In this document: positions 1 to 6,989 of the stretch, in pieces
How the letters are laid out: the number at the start of each line of letters is the position of its first letter
Numbering within the stretch: position 1 is the stretch's first letter
From: Candidatus Raymondbacteria bacterium RIFOXYA2_FULL_49_16
GTDB taxonomy: Bacteria > Fibrobacterota > OXYB2-FULL-49-7 > XYB2-FULL-49-35
Reading direction: 5' to 3'
NCBI GenBank assembly: GCA_001789205.1
Contig: MFYT01000080.1
Coordinates: forward strand, 1-32,548
DNA: 32,548 bases
Notes under the pieces: model-generated
The model's database searches: none
Seen by the model: the letters and a program-made list of their open reading frames with translations, nothing else
Told to the model about the DNA's origin: nothing
Translations under genes and position numbers: made by a program

Positions 1-769
1 CGGAATTTCCATCTTTCCGCGGCAGTCGCTGAAGGGGAAGCGCTATCAGATTTCCGAACCCGCCATTAGGCAAGGTATCCTGACTGGGAAAGAATCGGTC
101 ATAGCTGTCCAAACTGATGTTGTGTCGTTTGGCGCGCGCGTTGGATAAAATGATTGTTCCAAGTTGTCTTGCAATCTTAGCGGAAATGGGGTCCGAAAAG
201 AAAACCCACGCATGGGCCCCATTACCTGATCGAGACCTTTCCAACCCGATATCAATCCCCATAGCAATTCCTGCAACCTGATAAGACAAAGCATCTTCTG
301 ACCACGTCTTGCCGTCAAAATCCGCTGCCAGGAAAATGCAATTGTCATTGGGGCCGATAGCGTATGTACCTGCCGTAAATTGTCCTTCCAGATGTGCGCG
401 GGCAGTTTGTTCATCAAAGGGAGTGAAAACGCGATGCGAACACTTCGAGCATTTGACCTGGGGCTTTTTGCATATATCACGCACCCATTCATTACCGCAT
501 ACCGGTGAGTATCCCTGTAATCCCTTGGCTTTGTTCTCCCATCGTTTTGGGAAAACATCGTTGCGATTGGCAAATAATTTGCAGAAAAGGGAGATGCGTT
601 CTTCGGAGGTATTTGGAATGCTATTGTATAGAGGCGTGCCGAAAATCTGTTCTGAAGGTGGAATTTCTTCCAACTGCCGAAGATCTGCGAGTAAAGCCAT
701 CTTCTCCTGTTCCAATTCCTGCAAGCGACTTTTTACCCGGGAAATAGTCTCGTGGTTCGGATTCGGCAT
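1..769 (-). CDS. TOTE-type archaeo-eukaryotic primase, N-terminal part (runs off the left edge)
   Basis: The reading frame is open from an ATG at 769 to base 1 (256 codons, no stop), so the gene is cut by the window edge. Residues 7-36 look like a coiled coil, as at the N-terminus of TOTE-system primase-helicases. Then come the block FPKRWENKAKG..GYSP (73-89), a four-Cys zinc site (C91, C100, C107, C110), a DFD catalytic pair (D150, D152), the block ERSRSGNGAHAWVFF (177-191), and QDTLPNGGFGNLIALPLQ (230-247). These match the AEP primase domain found in TOTE conflict systems, usually followed by a DEAD-type helicase; that part would lie outside the window. Family knowledge points to a defence or conflict role acting on nucleic acid. 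The gene lies 49 bases downstream of the AbiEi-like gene on the same strand, so they may be cotranscribed. A GTG at 775 is an alternative start; no clear ribosome-binding site is seen. Confidence 0.85.
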   Translation of the reverse strand, partial: MPNPNHETISRVKSRLQELEQEKMALLADLRQLEEIPPSEQIFGTPLYNSIPNTSEERISLFCKLFANRNDVFPKRWENKAKGLQGYSPVCGNEWVRDICKKPQVKCSKCSHRVFTPFDEQTARAHLEGQFTAGTYAIGPNDNCIFLAADFDGKTWSEDALSYQVAGIAMGIDIGLERSRSGNGAHAWVFFSDPISAKIARQLGTIILSNARAKRHNISLDSYDRFFPSQDTLPNGGFGNLIALPLQRLPRKDGNS

Positions 770-818
770 ATTCACAACCGTGTCATAATAAACTTGCAGT
801 CGGTGATATTTTTTTGTG

Positions 819-1385
819 TCATCTGCTAAACGCTTCCATGTAAGGCCTAATAATGGTTGTCCCGCCTACTGCTTGCGCCGCCCGGTTGATTGCATCGCGT
901 GAAACTTTGCGTTCGCTAATAGCCTCGCTAAGCGCTTCAAGGGCGATATCCAGCCCGATTTTGTTCCGATACCGAAAACAATCAACAATCGTCCGCGCAG
1001 GATCCGTTATTTGAATAGAGACACCATCAACAGTTTTCTTTTGAATCCCATATATCATGGAATTTCCTGAAAAGCGACAGACTTGGATGGGAAGTTCTTT
1101 CTGTGAAGGTTTATTCGCCTTGTAATGAACGGCAATCCAGATTTTAGCAGGATATTGAGTACCTATTCCATGGAATCTGAGCGCTGTCAGAAGGCAGAAT
1201 ATCGCATTGGGAACCGCTTTTGCAACTGCTGCCATGGAAATATTCTCGCTGAATTGGTAGTCAGAGCGGTAATAAATACCCCTATAAAGCTTAGTGATTT
1301 TCTTTTTATTAATCAGGGAATTTAGCTGGCTGCGCGATAGCCTTAATTCTTTAATCCGAAAAAGGTTAGGAATGTTGTTTTTCAT
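819..1385 (-). CDS. AbiEi-family antitoxin / transcriptional regulator
   Basis: This 188-residue protein has an N-terminal winged-helix-like segment (residues about 8-42, ending KITKLYRGIYYR). A C-terminal AbiEi-type region follows, with the typical block ITDPARTIVDCFRYRNKIGLDIALEAL (126-152) and an ending close to RPYMEAF. In type IV AbiE systems AbiEi represses its own promoter through inverted repeats and counteracts the AbiEii nucleotidyltransferase toxin. No AbiEii gene is visible: the next gene on the strand encodes a TOTE primase. The protein may therefore act as a repressor of the TOTE gene rather than as a toxin partner; this is inference. The ATG at 1385 follows an AAAGGC sequence and a good promoter (1394-1422) that overlaps a perfect inverted repeat. 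Length fits the family. Confidence 0.8.
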   Translation of the reverse strand: MKNNIPNLFRIKELRLSRSQLNSLINKKKITKLYRGIYYRSDYQFSENISMAAVAKAVPNAIFCLLTALRFHGIGTQYPAKIWIAVHYKANKPSQKELPIQVCRFSGNSMIYGIQKKTVDGVSIQITDPARTIVDCFRYRNKIGLDIALEALSEAISERKVSRDAINRAAQAVGGTTIIRPYMEAFSR

Positions 1386-1393
1386 TGCCTTTG

Positions 1394-1422
1394 AATATAG
1401 TATAATTTATCGGTATTCTCAA
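1394..1422 (-). promoter_or_regulatory. Predicted sigma-70 promoter of the AbiEi-like gene
   Basis: Read on the minus strand, a -35 box TTGAGA (1417-1422) and a -10 box TATATT (1394-1399) are separated by exactly 17 bases. The start codon follows nine bases after the -10 box, so the leader is very short or absent. The -35 box lies inside the inverted repeat at 1412-1431, so a protein bound there would block the promoter. Confidence 0.6.
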
Positions 1423-1431
1423 TAGAATACC
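1412..1431. promoter_or_regulatory. Perfect inverted repeat, likely operator
   Basis: GGTATTCT and AGAATACC form a perfect 8-bp inverted repeat around a CAAT spacer. It sits between two divergent genes: it covers the -35 box of the AbiEi-like gene and lies just after a TATAAT box (1401-1406) that could serve the plus-strand sigma-like gene. AbiEi proteins are known to bind inverted repeats at their own promoters, so autoregulation, and joint control of the divergent gene, is a reasonable inference. Confidence 0.6.
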
Positions 1432-1447
1432 TATGTGTTGGTATGGA

Positions 1448-1868
1448 ATGAAACTTAAATCCTATTTCGTTATTGCCCGAAAACATCCCAAACTTTCTCA
1501 CAAAGAAGAGCGTCTTTTGATCCGGCATGCACGCAAGGGAAATGTTGAGTCGAAAAAGAAATTAATGCTCCACCTTACCGGATTCTTCCTTTACCGTGTT
1601 CTGACGAAGCTTCATGGCGATTCTCTTCGGAGCAAAGGAGAAGATATTATCCAGGAATGCTTTTTATATGCAGATACAAGACTGAACTCTTACAAATTGT
1701 GGTTCAAGAAAAAGGGGGGACGGTAATTTTGCTTCTTACCGTTTCAGCACTTATTTATGGAAAGGGGTTACCGGAATCATGATGCGACATTTGCGAAAGC
1801 AAAAAACTGAGCAACTCAACGAGAATGACACTTATGACAACGATGACTATTTTGAGCGCGGAGAATAG
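1448..1868 (+). pseudogene. Short sigma-70 region 2-like protein, interrupted by a one-base frameshift
   Basis: The first part (from ATG 1448, or ATG 1433) reads LSHKEERLLIRHARKGN...GEDIIQECFLYA, matching sigma-70 regions 1.2-2.1. It stops at 1726 just after an A5-G6 run (about 1707-1717). Dropping one G continues the family pattern at once as GDGNFASYRFSTYLWKGVTGIMM, equivalent to the region 2.2-2.4 motif with core-binding and -10-melting residues. That frame ends at a TAG at 1866-1868 after an acidic tail. The rejoined product would be about 139 residues, with no region 3 or 4. The shift could be an inactivating mutation, a sequencing error in the homopolymer, or a programmed slip. The gene is divergent from the AbiEi-like gene and shares the inverted-repeat intergenic region. 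A role as a short sigma factor is inference from family only. Confidence 0.65.
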
Positions 1869-1944
1869 TCCTACCGTTTTTCAGATCGGGACTGATTCAT
1901 AAATGAGTTGCGGCGGCCAATAAAATTATTCCTAAACAGAGCTA

Positions 1945-1990
1945 ACGTAAAATAAAAGAACTCCTTAGGCCTTTCGACCTAAGGAGTTCC
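1945..1990 (-). terminator. Intrinsic terminator after tRNA-Phe
   Basis: A perfect 12-bp stem (1958-1969 with 1978-1989, GAACTCCTTAGG paired to its complement) encloses an 8-base loop. On the minus strand it is followed by TTTTATTTTA. It lies a few bases past the 3' end of the tRNA and is the likely end of the rpmB-to-tRNA operon. Confidence 0.85.
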
Positions 1991-1993
1991 ATT

Positions 1994-2066
1994 TGGCGCC
2001 TCGCAGAATTGAACTGCGGACACGAGGATTTTCAGTCCTCTGCTCTACCGTCTGAGCTAAAGCGCC
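1994..2066 (-). tRNA. tRNA-Phe (anticodon GAA)
   Basis: The minus strand folds as a full cloverleaf. The acceptor stem GGCGCTT pairs with AGGCGCC (one G-U) with discriminator A. The D arm is GCTC/GAGC, the anticodon stem AGGAC pairs with the CCTCG side around loop TGAAAAT giving anticodon GAA, and the T arm is CGCAG-TTCAATT-CTGCG. CCA is not encoded. The gene lies 70 bases downstream of the tex stop on the same strand and before a strong terminator, so it is probably released by processing of the operon transcript. Confidence 0.95.
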
Positions 2067-2136
2067 GTTTTTTACCTGTACGAAAGACTAAAAAAATAAC
2101 TCTTAGGCCCTGTGAACGCAAGCTTATTGCTCTGTC

Positions 2137-4515
2137 TTATGCGTTGAATTTCTTGATCAGGTCCTGGAGCGTATAGTTCTTCTTGGGTTCCTGGGGTTTC
2201 TGGAACTTCTGGGGCTTTTGCGGCATGGGTTTACGGTCAGACCGCTGTTGTTGTCCCTGCTGCTGATGCGGCCTCCTATCCCCTTCCCTGCCCTTCTGGG
2301 GCCCGGTATAACGCGGTGTCTGACCTGTCTGGCGCTGTTCAACCCGTCTCTCGGGAACCGGTCTTTCTTCCTCAAGGTTCATGGAAAGAGAAATGCGGTT
2401 TAAGGCCTCATCTACGTCTACAACTTTGACCTTCAACACCTGCCCCACTTTTACCACGGCATTTGGATCAGTCACATACTGTATGCCCATCTTTGAGATA
2501 TGGACCAGTCCGTCCTGATGCACGCCTATATCGACAAATGCACCGAAATTAGCCACATTGGTGACAACGCCTTCGAGAATCATGCCCTTGGTGAGATCAG
2601 CGATTTTGGTCACATCGTCCCTGAATTTTGCAGCGACAAATTCAGAGCGCGGATCGCGGCCGGGTTTACGTAATTCATCGATAATATCTTTGATCGTTGC
2701 AGACCCTGCGGTGTCAGTGATAAAGTCCTGAGGATTGAGCTGCGCAATTGCATCGTTGTTCGCGATAAGCTGCTTTACCGGCAGATTCACCTTTGCGGCC
2801 ATGCGCTCGACAATGGCATAGCTCTCAGGATGTACGGCCGAATCGTCGAGCGGATTGGCGCTATTCTTTATCCGTAAAAACCCTGCCGCGTTCTCAAAGG
2901 CCTTTTTTCCCAGTTTGGGTACATCGAGAAGCTGGGTACGGTCGGTAAACGCCCCATGCTCATTGCGGTAGGCAATAATGTTTACAGCAATGTCCCGCTT
3001 GAGACCAGCCACATATGAAAGCAGTTCGACTGAAGCCAGATTGAGGTCAACACCGATGAAGTTGACGCATGATTCCACCACTTCCGAGAGCTTTTTCTTG
3101 AGCAGGGTCTGGTCAACATCGTGCTGGTATTGGCCAACGCCAATGGACTTGGGATCAATTTTGACCAGTTCGGCCAGGGGATCGAGCAATCTCCTGCCGA
3201 TTGATATAGCGCCGCGCACGGTAACATCGAGATTGGGGAATTCGTCTATTGCCTGCTGGCTGGCTGAATAGACCGACGCGCCGGCTTCGCTGACAATAAG
3301 CACAGCAGGACGCGCGCCTTCGGCCGTCTTGCGCACAACCTCTCTGAGAAAAAGTTCTGTTTCGCGCGCTGCGGTCCCGTTGCCCACGGCAATAAATTTA
3401 GGCTTGTGACGCTCGATAAAAACGCACATCATCGCTTCCGCTTCAGCTTTCTTTTTCTGCGGCTCGTGGGGAAAAATCGGTTTGTATTCAAGATATTTCC
3501 CATTCTCATCCAAGCACGCGACCTTGCAACCGGTCCTGAAACCCGGGTCAACCGCGATGACCGGTACATGGCCCGCGGGAGGGGCCAGAAGCAATTCGCG
3601 CAGATTTTTTTCAAAGGTGAGTATGGCATCACGGTCAGCCTCGTGCTTCTTTTCGACCCGCACTTCGGCGGTAATGGAGTTTTTCAGCAGACGGCCATAC
3701 CCGTCGGCAACCGCTTCAGCGACAAACGCGGCAACGGGTCCGGATGTAAAACCCGTTGTTTTCTTTACCAATGCATTAATCAGAAATGCGTCATCAGCTT
3801 CAATGTCGAACAGTACCACACCCTCGTTCTCGGCCCTGCGCAGGGCAAGCATGTTGTGCGAGGGAATAGTACGCACCGGCGATTTGTATTCGTAATACAT
3901 CTCGAACTTGGTCTTTTTTCCTTCATAGTCCTTGCGCACCCGCGATACAAACATGCCCTTAGTGAAAAAATGGTCGCGCACCAGCGCCCGGTTGTCTGCG
4001 GTCTCAGCAACCTTTTCAGCTAAAATGTCACGGGCTCCCGCAAGCGCCTCATCAACCGAACCAACACCCTTGTCCGGGTTCACGTAATTTTGCGCCTCTG
4101 CCGCGATATCGGCATTGGGGTCTGTGCGGTCCATAATCCAGGCAAACAGCGGTTCAAGGCCCTTTTCCACTGCCGCGGCCGCGCGGGTTTTACGCTTTGG
4201 TTTAAACGGCAGGTAGAGGTCTTCGAGCCGCGATTTCTCGGTGCATGCGCCTATGCTTTCGCGCAGCTGGTCCGTAAGCTTGCCTTGCGCCTCAATCTGC
4301 TTGAGCACAGTCTCCTTGCGTTTTTCGAGCTCAGTGAGATAGGCGAACCGCTCCTCTATGGCGCGCAGCTGGATTTCGTCCAGGCCGCCTGTTACCTCTT
4401 TACGGTAACGCGCAATAAAGGGGACTGTGTCGTTATTAGCAAAAAGGGCAAGCGTGTTCTCGGCCTGGAAGGGCTGGAGTTTAAACTCGCTGACAATGGT
4501 CTGAAGTATGGTCAT
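2137..4515 (-). CDS. tex: Tex-family RNA-binding transcription accessory protein
   Basis: This 792-residue cytoplasmic protein has the complete Tex layout. An N-terminal helical domain carries FIARYRKEVTGGLDE (33-47) and LEDLYLPFKPKRKT (97-110). A YqgF/RNase H-like domain follows (about 317-445, starting VIAVDPGFRTGCK), then helix-hairpin-helix segments (about 495-550, including GLKRDIAVNI and VPKLGKKAF) and an S1 RNA-binding domain (about 644-715, GMILEGVVTNVANFGAFVDIG). The last 75 residues are a low-complexity Gln/Arg/Pro/Lys-rich tail, longer than in the short members of the family. Tex proteins bind nucleic acid and influence transcription elongation and RNA handling. The ATG at 4515 is two bases after the stop of the upstream barrel gene, so translation is probably coupled. 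Identification is very secure; the tail is the only unusual part. Confidence 0.97.
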   Translation of the reverse strand: MTILQTIVSEFKLQPFQAENTLALFANNDTVPFIARYRKEVTGGLDEIQLRAIEERFAYLTELEKRKETVLKQIEAQGKLTDQLRESIGACTEKSRLEDLYLPFKPKRKTRAAAAVEKGLEPLFAWIMDRTDPNADIAAEAQNYVNPDKGVGSVDEALAGARDILAEKVAETADNRALVRDHFFTKGMFVSRVRKDYEGKKTKFEMYYEYKSPVRTIPSHNMLALRRAENEGVVLFDIEADDAFLINALVKKTTGFTSGPVAAFVAEAVADGYGRLLKNSITAEVRVEKKHEADRDAILTFEKNLRELLLAPPAGHVPVIAVDPGFRTGCKVACLDENGKYLEYKPIFPHEPQKKKAEAEAMMCVFIERHKPKFIAVGNGTAARETELFLREVVRKTAEGARPAVLIVSEAGASVYSASQQAIDEFPNLDVTVRGAISIGRRLLDPLAELVKIDPKSIGVGQYQHDVDQTLLKKKLSEVVESCVNFIGVDLNLASVELLSYVAGLKRDIAVNIIAYRNEHGAFTDRTQLLDVPKLGKKAFENAAGFLRIKNSANPLDDSAVHPESYAIVERMAAKVNLPVKQLIANNDAIAQLNPQDFITDTAGSATIKDIIDELRKPGRDPRSEFVAAKFRDDVTKIADLTKGMILEGVVTNVANFGAFVDIGVHQDGLVHISKMGIQYVTDPNAVVKVGQVLKVKVVDVDEALNRISLSMNLEEERPVPERRVEQRQTGQTPRYTGPQKGREGDRRPHQQQGQQQRSDRKPMPQKPQKFQKPQEPKKNYTLQDLIKKFNA

Positions 4516-4517
4516 AA

Positions 4518-6110
4518 TTAGAACGCCCGTTGGAGCCGCAGGGTCACCTTGTCGTAATAGATGTCTGAGCCGCTGCTAAACCCGCGCATGATTGAAAGCC
4601 TCACATTTTCCTCCCGGTCTGCCACAGCCAGGCCAACCGTGGCATGGCCCATATCAGTTCGTATCTGTGAAAATAGGTTGTTGAACCCTGTATTGTCAGC
4701 GCCTTTGTCTTCCGCGTTCCATGCGCAGCCCCAATCCGCAAAAACGACGAAGAGTGCCTGCGCCTTTCTGCGCGCATCCATGAGCCTTTTATATTCGGCC
4801 GACACAAGAAAAATGCGGTCGCGGTCGAGCAACTGCGGATCTTCCCTAAAGGGAAGGCCGCGCACCGTGCCCATGCCGCCCAGGTCAAAGAGCTTCTGAA
4901 CAGGAATGGCGCCGCGTCCGTTCTTTCCCGTTATTTCACCGGTAAACAGCCGGCAGCCAACTTCCGTACGGCCGCTGATGGCCGCAAAACCGCGGACGTC
5001 AGCTGTTATTTTCCGGTAGGCAAAACCGCTGCCAATACGTCCGCCAGAATACTCCGCGCCCGCATTGCCATTGACGCCCGAACGTGGAAACGCTTTACTC
5101 GCATTGGAAAAAGCGATTGCCGCGGTTATAAAACGGTCTTCTGCCTCGGCAACCAGTGGATTGGCCCGTACCACAAGAGTGTCTGAACCAAAAAGGAAAA
5201 ACCTGGTGGCAACCCCGAGAGGGTGATAAAAAGCGCTGCCAAAAGATCCGGAAAGGACAAGACCATGAGAAAGCGACCATATGCCGCGTGCACGCGCGGT
5301 TGTGGTCAGATAGTAGTCCATAAAATCCCTGCCCGCAAAAAGCATGGCAAGGCTGTTTTCAAACACCGAGACAACCATGGTATCAACTGATTCAATAGCG
5401 CGGAAATATTCAAAGCCAAGGGTCAGCCGTCGCCTTGTATCAGGCGTAACCAGGGCGCAAAGACGGTACTGGGCCACCTCGGGCATAAAGGCATAGCCAA
5501 TATTGCCGGCAATGCCATAGGGCAGACCCGTACGGTCCCTGGTGTCGAACTCGAATCCGGCAAAAAGCCCTTCAACGCGGTTGTAGCGCACCAAACGCGC
5601 CACTTTCTCTTTTCCCACAATAGAAATCATTGGAGGCCGTATGCTGTCGTCTGGTGTTTGAATGTGCAAACTGCCGCCGTATGCGCTAAGCCAGATGGTG
5701 ACTTGAGGGCCTGTCCCCTGTTTAATAAAGAGATCCGGGCCGCCATAAAGGCCATTGCCGTGCAGACGGGTCAAAAACGCTTTTTCGCAATGGACAACGA
5801 CCCGCGCCTCTTCCGGCATGGTGAGTACAGCCGCGCCTCCCCGCGCCACCAGCAGCAGTGAAAGATCACGGGCAAGCCCCGCGCAATTGATGTACGCTTC
5901 TTCATGATGCAAAACAACCATTGCCGAATCAGGAAAGCCGTTGGTAAGGGAATCGAGCGCAATGCGGCAGTCACGCATGCGGTGCGCCGCGCCCGTCTCC
6001 ACACGCACTACACGTGATACGCTATCAAGGGAATAGGTCACCGGCGCCGGAGACGCGTGCAAGGCCAAAGTGGCCGCGGCAACCAGACAGCGCCAGTACA
6101 CGCGTGTCAT
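4518..6110 (-). CDS. Omp85/surface-antigen-like outer-membrane beta-barrel, no POTRA
   Basis: This 530-residue protein begins with a signal peptide (MTRVYWRCLVAAATLALHASPA). The N-terminal 160 residues are not recognised; a beta-rich region follows to the end. Near the C-terminus, KLFDLGGMGTVRGLPF (406-421) resembles the conserved VRG motif of the L6 loop in BamA/TamA/FhaC barrels. The last strand ends in an aromatic residue (RLQRAF), as outer-membrane proteins do. I see no POTRA repeats, so this would be a barrel-only relative of the 'bacterial surface antigen' group. Its ATG overlaps the deacetylase stop (ATGA at 6107-6110), which implies translational coupling. A role in envelope assembly or secretion is inference; another barrel family is possible. 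Confidence 0.65.
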   Translation of the reverse strand: MTRVYWRCLVAAATLALHASPAPVTYSLDSVSRVVRVETGAAHRMRDCRIALDSLTNGFPDSAMVVLHHEEAYINCAGLARDLSLLLVARGGAAVLTMPEEARVVVHCEKAFLTRLHGNGLYGGPDLFIKQGTGPQVTIWLSAYGGSLHIQTPDDSIRPPMISIVGKEKVARLVRYNRVEGLFAGFEFDTRDRTGLPYGIAGNIGYAFMPEVAQYRLCALVTPDTRRRLTLGFEYFRAIESVDTMVVSVFENSLAMLFAGRDFMDYYLTTTARARGIWSLSHGLVLSGSFGSAFYHPLGVATRFFLFGSDTLVVRANPLVAEAEDRFITAAIAFSNASKAFPRSGVNGNAGAEYSGGRIGSGFAYRKITADVRGFAAISGRTEVGCRLFTGEITGKNGRGAIPVQKLFDLGGMGTVRGLPFREDPQLLDRDRIFLVSAEYKRLMDARRKAQALFVVFADWGCAWNAEDKGADNTGFNNLFSQIRTDMGHATVGLAVADREENVRLSIMRGFSSGSDIYYDKVTLRLQRAF

Positions 6111-6967
6111 ACGCTCCTCCGTCCCTTGACAAGTAAAGCGCCATCAGCGAAACGGTTGATGATCTTGCACTTCAGATCGTCGATCCAGACAAAACGGTCG
6201 CGGGTTGCCTTGGAAAGGAAGTTGCTCAGGGTATCGGTCATATAAATGCCGTTCGCGGGAACAGCAAAGGGGTCGCGTGCGCGCTGGCATATGGGCCGGT
6301 TTATGGTAAATGCGCCCTCGTATCCGCACGCACGGGCGGCCTCCTTGACACGATAGTTATATCTGCCAAAGGGATAGGCGAGGTATTTGACCTGAATGCC
6401 GAATGTCTCTTCGAGGCGCCTGCGCGATCCCAACAGCTCTTCGGTGAGTTCGTCAGGAGAAAGCGCGGTAAGGTCGCGGTGCGTTTTGGTGTGCGACCCT
6501 ATGGTGAAACCACGGGCAATGGCCTTTCTGATATGCTCTTCGGTCATGTGTGTCGCATGGGAGAGCCGCACGTCCCAGGTATTAGGACGGCCGATATAGT
6601 CTGAAATAACAAAAAGGCTGGCCGTATACCCCACGGAAGCAAGGAGCGGCAAAGCGCTGTCGGCAACTGTGGCATAGCAGTCATCAAAAGTTATAAGGAT
6701 AGATCCCTTTCCCTCGCCTTTTCTCTGGGCGAAAAATTCACCAGGCGATAAAGATCGGATATTCCGCTCCTTGAGCGCATGCAGCTGCTTCTCGAGGCTG
6801 GCCCTGCTGGTACGTGTGGCAAGTAGACCCGGACCGCCGTGTATGTGATGATAGGTAAGGACCTGGGAGGGAAAGGAATAATTTCGTCCAAAAGAGAAAT
6901 ACCAGAACGCGTAAAGACTGACTGCCGCACCTGCGAACGCCGTACAACACAGGAGGAATACCGTCAT
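6107..6967 (-). CDS. Polysaccharide deacetylase (NodB domain), membrane-anchored or exported
   Basis: With the ATG at 6967 the protein has 286 residues and starts with a hydrophobic segment (about 1-25) that would anchor it in the inner membrane or export it. The NodB fold shows motif 1 ITFDD (catalytic/metal Asp at 95-96), motif 2 GSHTKTHRDL (metal His at 159 and 163) and motif 3 YPFGRYN. This is the CE4 pattern of zinc-dependent enzymes that remove N-acetyl or O-acetyl groups from cell-surface or peptidoglycan sugars; the exact substrate cannot be read. A TTG at 7003 in the same frame would add 12 residues and overlap pepA; ATG is preferred because the hydrophobic segment then lies at the N-terminus. 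The gene lies between pepA and a barrel gene and is coupled to the latter. Confidence 0.88.
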   Translation of the reverse strand: MTVFLLCCTAFAGAAVSLYAFWYFSFGRNYSFPSQVLTYHHIHGGPGLLATRTSRASLEKQLHALKERNIRSLSPGEFFAQRKGEGKGSILITFDDCYATVADSALPLLASVGYTASLFVISDYIGRPNTWDVRLSHATHMTEEHIRKAIARGFTIGSHTKTHRDLTALSPDELTEELLGSRRRLEETFGIQVKYLAYPFGRYNYRVKEAARACGYEGAFTINRPICQRARDPFAVPANGIYMTDTLSNFLSKATRDRFVWIDDLKCKIINRFADGALLVKGRRSV

Positions 6968-6989
6968 GGTATGCAGGGAAAAACCTACG

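Noticed and set aside
46-573. Minus-strand 175-codon frame near the left edge
   Set aside because: It is a different frame of the TOTE primase gene; its translation has no family motifs, while the frame from 769 shows zinc, DFD and SRSGNGAH motifs.
309-788. Plus-strand 159-codon frame
   Set aside because: Antisense shadow of the TOTE primase gene.
3406-4023. Plus-strand 205-codon frame
   Set aside because: Antisense to the core of tex.
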